Numbered from the stretch's first letter, positions 19,620 to 28,236 are shown. The stretch: DNA of 34,729 nucleotides from Treponema sp. (GCA_031279555.1 JAITIK010000020.1:1-34729); one strand, 5' to 3'. Notes: generated by a model not told the origin, from the letters alone. Translations and numbers: made by a program.

Positions 19620-20423
19620 TCAGTCAAACTCAAAAATATTCAGAAATTTTTTCGCCCGTTCTGTAGACGGCTGGGTAAAAAACTGATGAGGTTCATTTTC
19701 CTCAACGATTTCACCCGCATCTATGAAAATAATCCTGTCCGCAACGGAACGCGCAAACTGTATCTCGTGGGTGACAATCACCATGGTCATGCCGCTTTTT
19801 GCGAGGTTGAGCATAACGTCAAGCACTTCCCGCACCATTTCCGGATCGAGCGCGGCGGTAACTTCGTCAAACAGCATGATTTCAGGTTGCATAACAAGGG
19901 CGCGCGCTATGGCGACCCGTTGTTTCTGCCCTCCGGAAAGCTGTCTGGGATAGGCGTCTTTTTTTTCAAGCAGACCGACGCGCTCCAGCAACATTTTTGC
20001 CGCTGTTTCCGCCTCTTTTTTGGAACGGCTCTGCACCTTGATCGGACCCAAGGTAATGTTTTCCAGCACGGTCATGTGCGGAAAAAGCTCATAATTCTGA
20101 AACACCATGCCGACGTTTTGCCGGATTTCACGCCAATCGACGCCCTTTTGCGTTATTATCCTGCCGTTCAGTTTGATCTCGCCCGACTGGATGCGCTCAA
20201 GTCCGTTCATGCAACGCAGAAGTGTGCTTTTTCCGCAGCCAGAAGGTCCCAATACAACCAACACTTCCTGTTTATGCAATTTCAAAGACACATCGTTGAG
20301 GGCCAGCGCATCCATGCTCTCAAATTTCTTATAAAGATGATCTATTTCCAGCAAGATTTCTTCGTTAATCAGTTTTGCCATTTTCGCTCCAGCCGCTTTG
20401 AGAGATGCGACACGGGCATACAC
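19620..20423 (-). CDS. Polar amino-acid ABC transporter ATP-binding protein
   Basis: Walker A GPSGCGKSTLLRCMNG, signature LSGGQKQRVAIARAL, Walker B IMLFDEVTAALDPE. Confidence 0.95.
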   Translation of the reverse strand: MYARVASLKAAGAKMAKLINEEILLEIDHLYKKFESMDALALNDVSLKLHKQEVLVVLGPSGCGKSTLLRCMNGLERIQSGEIKLNGRIITQKGVDWREIRQNVGMVFQNYELFPHMTVLENITLGPIKVQSRSKKEAETAAKMLLERVGLLEKKDAYPRQLSGGQKQRVAIARALVMQPEIMLFDEVTAALDPEMVREVLDVMLNLAKSGMTMVIVTHEIQFARSVADRIIFIDAGEIVEENEPHQFFTQPSTERAKKFLNIFEFD

Positions 20424-21064
20424 AGTATGAAATAAAGAAAAAAAATAAGCGCGTACACCCAGAACGACGCGCTCGGACTCTTCAAGAAATTCGCCTCAAT
20501 AATCTGTTGCCCGACTTTCAACACCTCGACGACGCCAATAAGCGCCACAAGCGATGTGGTTTTTATCATGCGGGTCGTCAGGTTGATTGCGCCCGGCATC
20601 AGGCGGCGCACCGCCTGCGGAACAATGATGTGCCGGTAAAGCTGGCCATTCGTAAGACCAAGCGCGAAAGCGCTTTCGTACTGATGATGCGAAACGCTTG
20701 TAATAGCTCCGCGCACTAAATCTCCCATTTCAGCGGTTCCCCACAAGGCGAACACAAGGATGGACGCGGTTTCACCGCTCAGGTTGATGTGAAAATTGCG
20801 GGCGAGCCCAAAGTAAAACAAGAAAAGCCACACCAGAACCGGAATGATCCGCACCGCTTCAAGATAGGCGCGGCATAGAAAGCGCACGGCTTTACGCTTG
20901 TTTGTCATCAGAACGCCGAAAAGAACGCCTAATATGACGGAAAAAAACACTGACACAAGCGCGATTCGCGCCGTAACCCACAGCCCAAAAAGGAGGCGCT
21001 GAAAATTCCTGCCTTCAATAAGAATGCTAACACCCAAATCCTGCAAAGCGAATCCTCCGTTCAA
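20369..21064 (-). CDS. Polar amino-acid ABC transporter permease
   Basis: HisM-like; YLEAVRIIPVLVWLFLFYFGL, YESAFALGLTNGQLYRHIIVPQAVRRLMPG. Confidence 0.92.
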   Translation of the reverse strand: MNGGFALQDLGVSILIEGRNFQRLLFGLWVTARIALVSVFFSVILGVLFGVLMTNKRKAVRFLCRAYLEAVRIIPVLVWLFLFYFGLARNFHINLSGETASILVFALWGTAEMGDLVRGAITSVSHHQYESAFALGLTNGQLYRHIIVPQAVRRLMPGAINLTTRMIKTTSLVALIGVVEVLKVGQQIIEANFLKSPSASFWVYALIFFLYFILCMPVSHLSKRLERKWQN

Positions 21065-21686
21065 CGATATATAATAGAATGGAAATGGGCAACAACACTA
21101 TAAGATATGCGACTACCAGCATGAGCAGCGCCTCATTGGTCTTGTAATACAACCCGATAAGATCTTTCGCCACATACATCAAATCGGCAAGCGCGACGAT
21201 GCTTACGACGCTGGTTTCCTTGAGCAGGAAGATGACATTTGCGCCGAGACTCGGAATGCTCACCGCAAGCGCTTGCGGCATAATCACATAACGGACAAGC
21301 TGCGGATATGAAAGCCCTATGGAAAGTCCGGCTTCTATCTGCGCCTTGCCGATTGCCTCAAGCCCGCCCCGGAAGGATTCAGCCATGTACGACCCGCCAA
21401 GAAAGCTCAATCCAATCACCGCGCATGTCCACGATTCGAACTTTACGCCAATGCGGGACAATCCAAAATACAAGAAGAAAAGCTGGATCATAAGCGGCGT
21501 ATTTCTGGAAAGCTCAATGTACGCCCCTGTAATCTGCCTGAGAACGGGCAGATTGAAATACCGGACGACCGCACAGAACAGGCCGGCAATGAGGGAAAAC
21601 AACGACCCCAAAAAGCAGAGTTTTAGTACGAGCCACAATGCCTTAATATAGAGGGGCGCAAACTGTCCGATAAATGCTATGTCCAT
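21027..21686 (-). CDS. Polar amino-acid ABC transporter permease
   Basis: HisM-like; YIELSRNTPLMIQLFFLYFGLSRIGV, IEAGLSIGLSYPQLVRYVIMPQALAVSIPSLG. Confidence 0.92.
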   Translation of the reverse strand: MDIAFIGQFAPLYIKALWLVLKLCFLGSLFSLIAGLFCAVVRYFNLPVLRQITGAYIELSRNTPLMIQLFFLYFGLSRIGVKFESWTCAVIGLSFLGGSYMAESFRGGLEAIGKAQIEAGLSIGLSYPQLVRYVIMPQALAVSIPSLGANVIFLLKETSVVSIVALADLMYVAKDLIGLYYKTNEALLMLVVAYLIVLLPISILLYIVERRIRFAGFGC

Positions 21687-21721
21687 AATCGCTTAGTAAA
21701 GTGATGATAATTATAAGCGAT

Positions 21722-21751
21722 ACTATAGCAAAAAGACGTCTTTTTTGTCAA
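21722..21751 (-). promoter_or_regulatory. Promoter of the amino-acid ABC operon with palindromic spacer
   Basis: On the minus strand TTGACA (21751-21746), 18-nt spacer, TATAGT (21727-21722). The spacer contains the perfect 16-nt palindrome AAAAAGACGTCTTTTT (21730-21745). Confidence 0.65.
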
Positions 21752-21840
21752 GAGAGAAATGTGAATTTACGAGCGATTTTTTCGTTTCAGCGAATGGAGG
21801 TGGCGGTCGTCGGCATACGCTTGGCGGCGGCGATTGACAT

Positions 21841-22146
21841 GACGGCGATTATCTGACGTTGCGTGTATATTCCGAACGGGACGCATGATTCAAGATTGCG
21901 CATAGTGATGTACATGGCAATGCGCAAGTGGTTTAGCCTGTCTCATCCCGTAATAATAATTTTATCAAAGCCGGAGAGACCGGGCGGATTTCCAATGCCA
22001 CGCAGTTCAGAATGACCGCGCCTTATGACGGGGAGAAGACATTGGTTCATGTGTATGAAAAGCCGCCGCCAAACGGCGGCCTTCTACGCGGCGTCACTGC
22101 GGAAGGAAAGGTACGCGGATGGATATGCCTCCGGTTGCCGCGGTGA
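21841..22146 (+). pseudogene. DUF4384-like domain remnant with two internal stops
   Basis: Frame at 21841: DGDYLTLRVYSERDA*FKIAHSDVHGNAQVV*PVSSRNNNFIKAGETGRISNATQFRMTAPYDGEKTLVHVYEKP... with TGA 21886-21888 and TAG 21934-21936. Confidence 0.65.
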
Positions 22147-22260
22147 AATTCACCTGCCGGATTGATCCCTGAAACCGGCAAGGACTGCCCGCAACTTGCG
22201 TTGTTCTCTCTGCGGCGTTACCACCAGGCGATCCGGAGTTACAAACGAACCCCGGAACCC

Positions 22261-22957
22261 CTAAAACTGTTCCTCGGTTTCAGCGTCCCATACCTTGACC
22301 ATCTTATCAGTTGAAGTGGAGACGGCGCGGCGCTCATCAGGGCTTACGCCGCCGAGGTTACAATGTCTGAATGTTCCATCCGGGACAGTTTTTCGGGGCG
22401 TTGGGGTTGGACGGCGGAGGCCGGCGTCTGTTGTGGAGCCGGTGTGGGCTTGGTCTGCTACGGCACGGAAGCCAGGTTTGGCCCCACATCCTGTTGCGGC
22501 GATGGCTTGCCGCCCAAGTAGGCGACGCCGAAAACCTGGTCGTACACCGCCGGGCGCCGCCTCCCGCCGGATGCCTGTGTCACATCATAGCCCGTAAGAC
22601 GGAACACCTCTCAGTTCAATGCCCGGTGTTTTCAGGCGTTTCAAAAGCTGGCTCGTAAAAAGTCCGCGCCTCTCGCCATCCGCAGCGGTACTGCCCGCGC
22701 TCGTGGCGTACACGATGATGCGCAGGCTGGCTGCTTACCACCTGCAATCCCCGGCTCCGCAAGTATGCCTCGTTGCGTATATCCACGTCCACGCTAGAGA
22801 TCAATCCCTCAAGCGCAGTTTTCACATGTCATTGGCGCCGTTCACCGGGTTGTTCAGCCGTGTTATCGAAGTATACGCCCCGTTCCCGATAACCAGCGCG
22901 TTTTTTCCTGCGCTTCAAGCAGTCCGGCGCACAGAACCGCGAAGAAAGCTTTTTCAT
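22261..22957 (-). pseudogene. Caspase-like (peptidase C14) - Pro/Gln-rich linker - WD40 pseudogene
   Basis: Read across minus frames: MKKL..AVLCAGLLEAQEKTR / ALVIGNGAYTSITRLNNPVNGANDM / KTALEGLISSVDVDIRNEAYLRSRGLQVVSSQPA / ASLRIIVYATSAGSTAADGERRGLFTSQLLKRLKTPGIELR / EVFRLTGYDVTQASGGRRRPAVYDQVFGVAYLGGKPS / *QTKPTPAPQQTPASAVQPQRPEKLSRMEHSDIVTSAA / VSPDERRAVSTSTDKMVKVWDAETEEQF*. Confidence 0.85.
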
Positions 22958-23251
22958 TATCCTGTTTCCCCTTTTTATCATTGGATACAAGCGTAAAACA
23001 TTCTATAAGGACACGCTATGTTCAATCTGTCAAGGCGAAAAACGGCGGCATCCTTCGTCTTCATAAGTCAGATGCTTCCAAAGAGGGCAAGAGGACGCTT
23101 TTCAGTCTCATTGAACGCACCGAGAATGTCAAGACATTTTTGAAAGGGTAGAATGAGTTTTCACTATACAAAAGTATACAATTTGGATAGCAAACAGCCT
23201 TTACGAAATGTCTGATTTTCGCTATAGTTAAAACATATACCGGAGGACGCT

Positions 23252-24004
23252 ATGCCAGCGCTGAAAACGCCTATTAGAAAGACCGCAAAAGCCGCCATGA
23301 AGACCGCCCAAAAAGCGGTTAAAAAAGCGACGTTTGAAGATCGCTGGGCGATCATAGAGAGAGGCTTTGTGGAGATTCAAAAAGTCCATAAAGAACTTGG
23401 AGAAGCCCATGAGGAGACAGAAAAGACGCTCCGTGAATCCATCGCATCGACAAAGAAAACGCTCCGTGAATCTATCAATGATCTCCGCATGAGCCACAAG
23501 GAGACCGAGAAAACGCTCCGTGAATCCATCGATGATCTCCGCATGAGCCACAAGGAGACCGAAAAGACGCTCAATAAAGCCATTGGCGGACTCAGTAACA
23601 CGGTGGGATCGCTGGTTGAACATTTTATGACTGCCGCGTTGCCTCAGAAATTTAAACAATTTGGCTTTACCTTTGACAGGGTGACCACCGTAAAATGGGC
23701 TGACGGTGAAAACAACATATACGCGGAAATCGACGGACTTCTGGAAAATGGCAATCAGGCGATGGTTGTTGAGGTAAAAACGACATTACGGAATGAAGAT
23801 GTGGACGACCATGTGGTCCGTATGAGAAAAGTTCGCGCATACGCAGACCTGCACGGCGACAAGCGGGAATTTCTGGGCGCATTAGCCGCCACGATTGTCG
23901 ATAAAAGTTCCAGAGAATACGCCTTGAAAAAAGGGTTTTTTGTTATTGAACCTTCCGGCGAAGATGTAAAAATAGCGAGACCTGTTTCTGAAAAAGTTTG
24001 GTAA
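23252..24004 (+). CDS. Coiled-coil protein with C-terminal PD-(D/E)XK-like domain
   Basis: Heptad-rich ETEKTLRESI repeats, then EIDGLLENGNQAMVVEVKTTL (D...EVK arrangement) and RKVRAYADLHGDKREFLGALAATIVD. Confidence 0.75.
   Translation: MPALKTPIRKTAKAAMKTAQKAVKKATFEDRWAIIERGFVEIQKVHKELGEAHEETEKTLRESIASTKKTLRESINDLRMSHKETEKTLRESIDDLRMSHKETEKTLNKAIGGLSNTVGSLVEHFMTAALPQKFKQFGFTFDRVTTVKWADGENNIYAEIDGLLENGNQAMVVEVKTTLRNEDVDDHVVRMRKVRAYADLHGDKREFLGALAATIVDKSSREYALKKGFFVIEPSGEDVKIARPVSEKVW
23428..23580 (+). repeat. 54-nt (18-codon) in-frame tandem repeat
   Basis: Full units 23461-23514 and 23515-23568 (GCTCCGTGAATCYATCRATGATCTCCGCATGAGCCACAAGGAGACCGA...), with a shortened unit from 23428. Confidence 0.85.
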
Positions 24005-24066
24005 GCGAGGTTGTTCCAGAAATTTCAACAGCCCGCAAGTGGGTTCTTCATGTGGGATGCGGAATG

Positions 24067-24096
24067 TTGACAAAACAGCGGTTTCCATACTAAAAT
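24067..24096 (+). promoter_or_regulatory. Promoter of tRNA-Leu
   Basis: TTGACA (24067-24072) - 18 nt - TAAAAT (24091-24096), just upstream of the tRNA. Confidence 0.65.
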
Positions 24097-24107
24097 GGTA
24101 CGAACGG

Positions 24108-24188
24108 GCGAGGGTGGTGAAATTGGTAGACACGCCAGACTTAGGATCTGGAGCCGATGGCATAGGGGTTCGAGTCCCCTCCTTCGCA
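24108..24188 (+). tRNA. tRNA-Leu (anticodon TAG)
   Basis: GCGAGGG...CCTTCGC acceptor, CCAGA-CTTAGGA-TCTGG anticodon arm, GCC-GAT-GGC variable arm, AGGGGTTCGAGTCCCCT T-arm; no encoded CCA. Confidence 0.95.
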
Positions 24189-24302
24189 ATGGATTCTGAT
24201 AGTTTGCGTACGATTGACGTGAATCTGTGGATTGGTAAAAATCGCTCTATCACATGCCGTAACTGTGGACGGAAAGAAAAAAAAACGATATATTGTGTAT
24301 CA

Positions 24303-26282
24303 ATGACATTTAATCAGGAAGAAGCCTTATACGATTTTCTCGAAAATGCTATGGAGCCATTCACCTTGGAAGAGATCGTCGCATATGTACATGATACGGA
24401 TACAACGCGGAGCGGACGGCTCGCGGTGCAGATAGCCGCGTTGATCAATGTAAAGCGGCTCGCCTTTCCCAAGGGATCAAAAAAATGGGTCTCCCGCCGA
24501 GGTTGCTTTGAACAGGCGCGTTTTGTCATCAAGCCGAGCCGCACGGAAATAATGAATGGCATTCTGATACCCGGACACCGGTGCGTTCCGTTTGCGAATC
24601 CTCTGATCCGTCCCAAGGAATACTCTTTTTTTTGGAAAAAAAAACCTATTCGTTGGACAGGTATGGAAGGCGATCCTGAAGAATTTTATCCATATTACAC
24701 GATATTCGGAGAAGAATATACGCCTCATTATATTGCCATGGAGAATGAGGATAATGAATACGCATACAGCGAACGGGAAGAGCCTGCCGTTGTATCGATC
24801 AATACGCTTAACATGAGCGGCATCTACCGCGAAACGGGTTTTGTCCCGGGAGACAGGTTTGTCACGAAAACGCTCGATTGGAAAAAAGGATGCTTCGCGC
24901 TTGAAAAAATCTCTAAAGACATATGGAGTGAGTCCGATATGGCGGATTGGTTTTCCACTGCGGAAAATGGCTTTAAAAAAGCGTTCAAAATCTTGGGGCC
25001 TGGCGTTTCTACAGAGGAACAAATAGCGTACGCATATTTTTTGGGGGGAAAGCGTTTGTGCGATATACCCGCTTATTCGCTTGAAGAATTTTTATATGAA
25101 AAAACGGACAGCATTGAGATCGTACCGTATGGTATAGAAACGCGCTTCTGGTTTGCGGGCAAGGAGATTCCCGATTCTAAAAGCCTGCTGGACGGACAGC
25201 GTATAGCCGACAGGACGCTCATTGAGGATATTCTTCACTCAAAACAGATCCCCGTATCCGAATTTGTAGTGCAGGCGTATGTTCGGGACGCGCTGTACCG
25301 CCGAGATACGTCGGTTGAGAATGTACTATTGCGCCTCATTCCCAGCAACATCGCTCAGACGTTGAACTTGCGGGAATGGAACATCCTCGCCGATTACATA
25401 GCGGAAGCGTTCGCCGAAATTCAACCGAACTATTCTCTGTTTACTGACAAAATAGCGGGTCCAATACGGCAAAATCTGGTGGATCTGCACACTGCGGTCG
25501 TTGAATTCGCGGCGACGCTTCGCAAGGATTCGATGAATGATGCGTACCTGCCGCAACAGGTGTTTATCATGCTTTCCCAAGTCCAGACGCATGCGGCGAA
25601 TTTGCTTGACGAATTGAGCGACGCGGAAGAGCCTTCGGAAATAGACATACTCGCCATGGACAACGCCTATCAGGGGATGCTCGACACGTATGACGAAGTG
25701 CGTTCCATGATTAGCGATTCTTTATTGGCTTTTCGCAAAAGCAATATTTATCTGGTAAAAAACGGCGGGAAACAGAAGGGCAGGCTGTTGCAGATCGGCA
25801 TCGGCGGTACGGATGTGTGGCGCAGGGTCATTGTACCGGAAACGTACACGCTTGAAAATATTCACCATGTCATTCAGAAACTTTTTTCATGGGAAGATGA
25901 TCTCCCGCATCAATTCACCTGCGGCGCCGCCCTTGAAAATGGGAGTCTTGAAGCGACCGTTATTGAGACTGATGTAACCATTCGAGAATTGAACGCCCAA
26001 AGGATGCTTGACGTGAACTACGAATATGGCGAATTGTGGAATGTAAAGATCATCGTCCTCTCCCCAGAGGAAAGCAAGGAACAGGCGCTGTGCGTAGCTG
26101 GAGAGAAAGCCGCGCCGCCTGAAACAATCAACGGACCCGTACGATTTAGAAAAAATATCTTTGCCCTCGAATCAGGAACCGCGGAAGAAAAACAAGCCGC
26201 GAAAAAAAAGCTGGGCGATGAGTTTGATCCGCATTTTTTTGATATCGACCAGTGCAATAGTATATTAGGAAGAATACAATGA
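24303..26282 (+). CDS. Large protein with C-terminal pRiA4b ORF-3-like domain
   Basis: GRLLQIGIGGTDVWRRVIVPETYTLENIHHVIQKLFSWEDDLPHQFTCG. Start at 24303 (MTFNQEEALYDFLENAMEPFTLEEIV) because the track ORF start (24039) runs through the tRNA. Confidence 0.8.
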   Translation: MTFNQEEALYDFLENAMEPFTLEEIVAYVHDTDTTRSGRLAVQIAALINVKRLAFPKGSKKWVSRRGCFEQARFVIKPSRTEIMNGILIPGHRCVPFANPLIRPKEYSFFWKKKPIRWTGMEGDPEEFYPYYTIFGEEYTPHYIAMENEDNEYAYSEREEPAVVSINTLNMSGIYRETGFVPGDRFVTKTLDWKKGCFALEKISKDIWSESDMADWFSTAENGFKKAFKILGPGVSTEEQIAYAYFLGGKRLCDIPAYSLEEFLYEKTDSIEIVPYGIETRFWFAGKEIPDSKSLLDGQRIADRTLIEDILHSKQIPVSEFVVQAYVRDALYRRDTSVENVLLRLIPSNIAQTLNLREWNILADYIAEAFAEIQPNYSLFTDKIAGPIRQNLVDLHTAVVEFAATLRKDSMNDAYLPQQVFIMLSQVQTHAANLLDELSDAEEPSEIDILAMDNAYQGMLDTYDEVRSMISDSLLAFRKSNIYLVKNGGKQKGRLLQIGIGGTDVWRRVIVPETYTLENIHHVIQKLFSWEDDLPHQFTCGAALENGSLEATVIETDVTIRELNAQRMLDVNYEYGELWNVKIIVLSPEESKEQALCVAGEKAAPPETINGPVRFRKNIFALESGTAEEKQAAKKKLGDEFDPHFFDIDQCNSILGRIQ

Positions 26283-26779
26283 ACGATATAGCTTTAGTTG
26301 ATTTAATTCAAAAAGGCGGAGTACTGCGGGATATCCCGGGAAGCGCGCCGAAAGAAGTCTTGGATTGCATGATTCACCACATACACTTGCCCAGATACCT
26401 TACAACAGATGCCCTGTTGCAAGCTGTTCTGGAGCGGGAAAACCTTATGGCTACCTCCATTGGAGGGGGAATCGCCATCCCTCATCCTCGGAATCCGCTT
26501 TTATCAGAGGAAAACGAACAATTTATCGCCATCGCCTTTCTGAAGCAGCCTGTGGAGTGGCAGGCTCTGGACGGCCTCCCAGTGCAAAATGTGATTTTGC
26601 TTGTTTCTTCCTCGGCGCGAGCCCACCTTCATTCGCTCTCCCGCGTTCATTTCCTCTGTCAAGAAGAAGCGTTTCGCTCATTGCTTGCGAAAAAAGCGTC
26701 CAAAGAAGAGATTATCAAGGTTGCCGGCTTTATCGAAAAAGAGTGGGGAGAAAAAGCGGCGCCTAGGAGGGCGTCTTAA
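26279..26779 (+). CDS. PtsN-like PTS EIIA domain protein
   Basis: ALLQAVLERENLMATSIGGGIAIPHPR (EIIA-Ntr/Fru His site), IAIAFLKQPVEWQALDGLPVQNVILLVSS. ATGA overlap with the upstream gene. Confidence 0.88.
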   Translation: MNDIALVDLIQKGGVLRDIPGSAPKEVLDCMIHHIHLPRYLTTDALLQAVLERENLMATSIGGGIAIPHPRNPLLSEENEQFIAIAFLKQPVEWQALDGLPVQNVILLVSSSARAHLHSLSRVHFLCQEEAFRSLLAKKASKEEIIKVAGFIEKEWGEKAAPRRAS

Positions 26780-27121
26780 TTCGCCGATTCCCTATGTTGC
26801 CGTATCACAGATGTTTCACAGCACGTTGTGTTTTTATATACGGTTTCTAACGATTGGTTCATAATCCTTGAAACATCCTCTGAAAGTTGCCGGAGGATGT
26901 TTTTTGTCTTATCAGAAATATCATCTTGCAACTTAAAAAGCTCATAAACCGGCGCATCCAAAGCTTGCGCTAAATTAAAGCGTATCGGAATAGGGTCATT
27001 TATTGTCGCGTTCTATATCGCTTAGAAACGTGATGGAAATGCCCGCCTTCTCAGCCAAATCAGCTTGAGACAATGCGCGGTAAAAACGAAATAATTTTAT
27101 ATGGGTATATACTTGAGGCGG
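26776..27121 (-). pseudogene. XRE-family transcriptional regulator, disrupted
   Basis: PPQVYTHIKLFRFYRALSQADLAEKAGISITFLSDIERDNK* then, in another frame, NLAQALDAPVYELFKLQDDISDKTKNILRQLSED. TGA sits where homologues commonly have Trp (NKWPY); frameshift follows. Confidence 0.8.
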
Positions 27122-27139
27122 GATGCGCCATTGAGCGGC

Positions 27140-27376
27140 TATTTTGTCATAGGAGATTGGCGGCGGATAGACAGCATTCTGTACTAATCTATCAAATGAC
27201 AGCCTGCCGCCATTTGATTTGCGCCGATTGAAGCTAAACGCATATTCATCAACATAATATCCACGATGTTCTTTTGAACAAGACTCTCGCAATGTTCCCA
27301 ACATCCGCCGCTTGATTAGTGAAATTATTGTGTGAATATGCGGTGACAACGCATCTCGCCCTCTGGCGGCGTTCAC
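27140..27376 (-). mobile_element. C-terminal fragment of an IS1595/ISXO2-like transposase
   Basis: SPHIHTIISLIKRRMLGTLRESCSKEHRGYYVDEYAFSFNRRKSNGGRLSFDRLVQNAV, matching the conserved ISXO2-like DDE C-terminal pattern (HxxISNLKxWLxGTxxxxSxxHLQxYLDEFxFRFNRR). Confidence 0.75.
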
Positions 27377-27666
27377 TTCGCACCCACGCCCAAAAATTGT
27401 CTTTCACCGGACACCTTCTTTTGCCGCCACGCAAAGGCGCGTGAATCTTCCGGCCTTGTCGCATAACGTTCCGACTGTATGCGACGGTTTGGCGGCCCGG
27501 ATAAGGAAATGCGCAACATTTCCAGGGCCGGCAAACTGTGGCTCCGAAAAACCGCACAAAGGGCGCAAGCCCGACTGGGGTTTTTCGGAGCCCGGATCAC
27601 CAACGGCGCGGAGCATATACTGGCATGTTTTATGCGACGTGCAGGACTGTTTTTCAGTCAGGTGAT

Positions 27667-28236
27667 CCCGGCAAAGCCGGGGGCTTGAATGGCGGACCGC
27701 TCAAAGCGGTTGATTTTGGAGCCGCCTAAAGGCGGTTGTCGGCGTCGCGCATCTTTGAACAAATCCACCTGATCCAGCCGCTTGCCTTCGGCTTCCCGCC
27801 CCAGGATGCGCCTCCTGATCCGCGCCTCGTCCCGGCCCGCCGTCGATGCCTAACATCCCCTCGCCCGGAAACTTCGCCCGGTAAAGCCCCCCCGCTCCTC
27901 CCTTTGACATATCCTACCGCCTGGGCCGCGAGGCGTTTCGGCGGCGTCTCTATCAGCGCGCGTACATGCTCCGGGCGTACACGCCCTCCCGCCCCTTCGC
28001 CGGCTCGTGGAACGCGCGCCCCAAGCGTTTCGCCGCTCCTCCGTACAGCCGCATCTTCCGGCGCCTCGGCGTCCGCGCCGCATGGCGTCCGCATTCCCAC
28101 CCGCTATGGGTTAGACTTCCCGCGCCGTTCGTTTCGCCTCCCGTCTATTGAACTTTGGCGGCTCGCCTTGACAGGAGGCTCTTTTATATTCCCTGAAATG
28201 TCAAACGATTTTTGGGACCCCAGGCAAAGCCGGGGG
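27667..28236 (-). mobile_element. IS200/IS605-like remnant with decayed TnpA
   Basis: Minus frames give TPRRRKMRLYGGAAKRLGRAFHE / VRPEHVRALIETPPKRLAAQAVGYVKGRSG / GGLYRAKFPGE, FRARGC. Flanked by same-orientation GGCAAAGCCGGGGG hairpin motifs at 27670-27683 and 28223-28236. Confidence 0.65.

Noticed and set aside
22295-22996. Plus-strand ORFs 22295-22597, 22371-22658 and 22619-22996
   Set aside because: They are antisense to the caspase-WD40 remnant and have low-complexity composition with no family similarity.
22981-23151. Plus frame VQSVKAKNGGILRLHKSDASKEGKRTLFSLIERTENVKTFLKG* as a gene tail
   Set aside because: It reads like a coding C-terminus, but no start, family or upstream partner could be identified, so it is not reported as a feature.
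23428-23580. Repeat block considered as a CRISPR array
   Set aside because: Units are directly adjacent, in frame and encode a coiled coil; there are no spacers. No CRISPR array was seen in the window.
24039-24302. N-terminal 88 codons of the long track ORF 24039-26282
   Set aside because: This segment reads through the tRNA-Leu gene and its promoter. The protein most likely starts at 24303.
27726-28100. ORFs 27726-28100 (minus) and 27736-28254 (plus) as intact proteins
   Set aside because: Only pieces in different minus frames resemble IS200-type TnpA; the single long ORFs are products of GC-rich decay.
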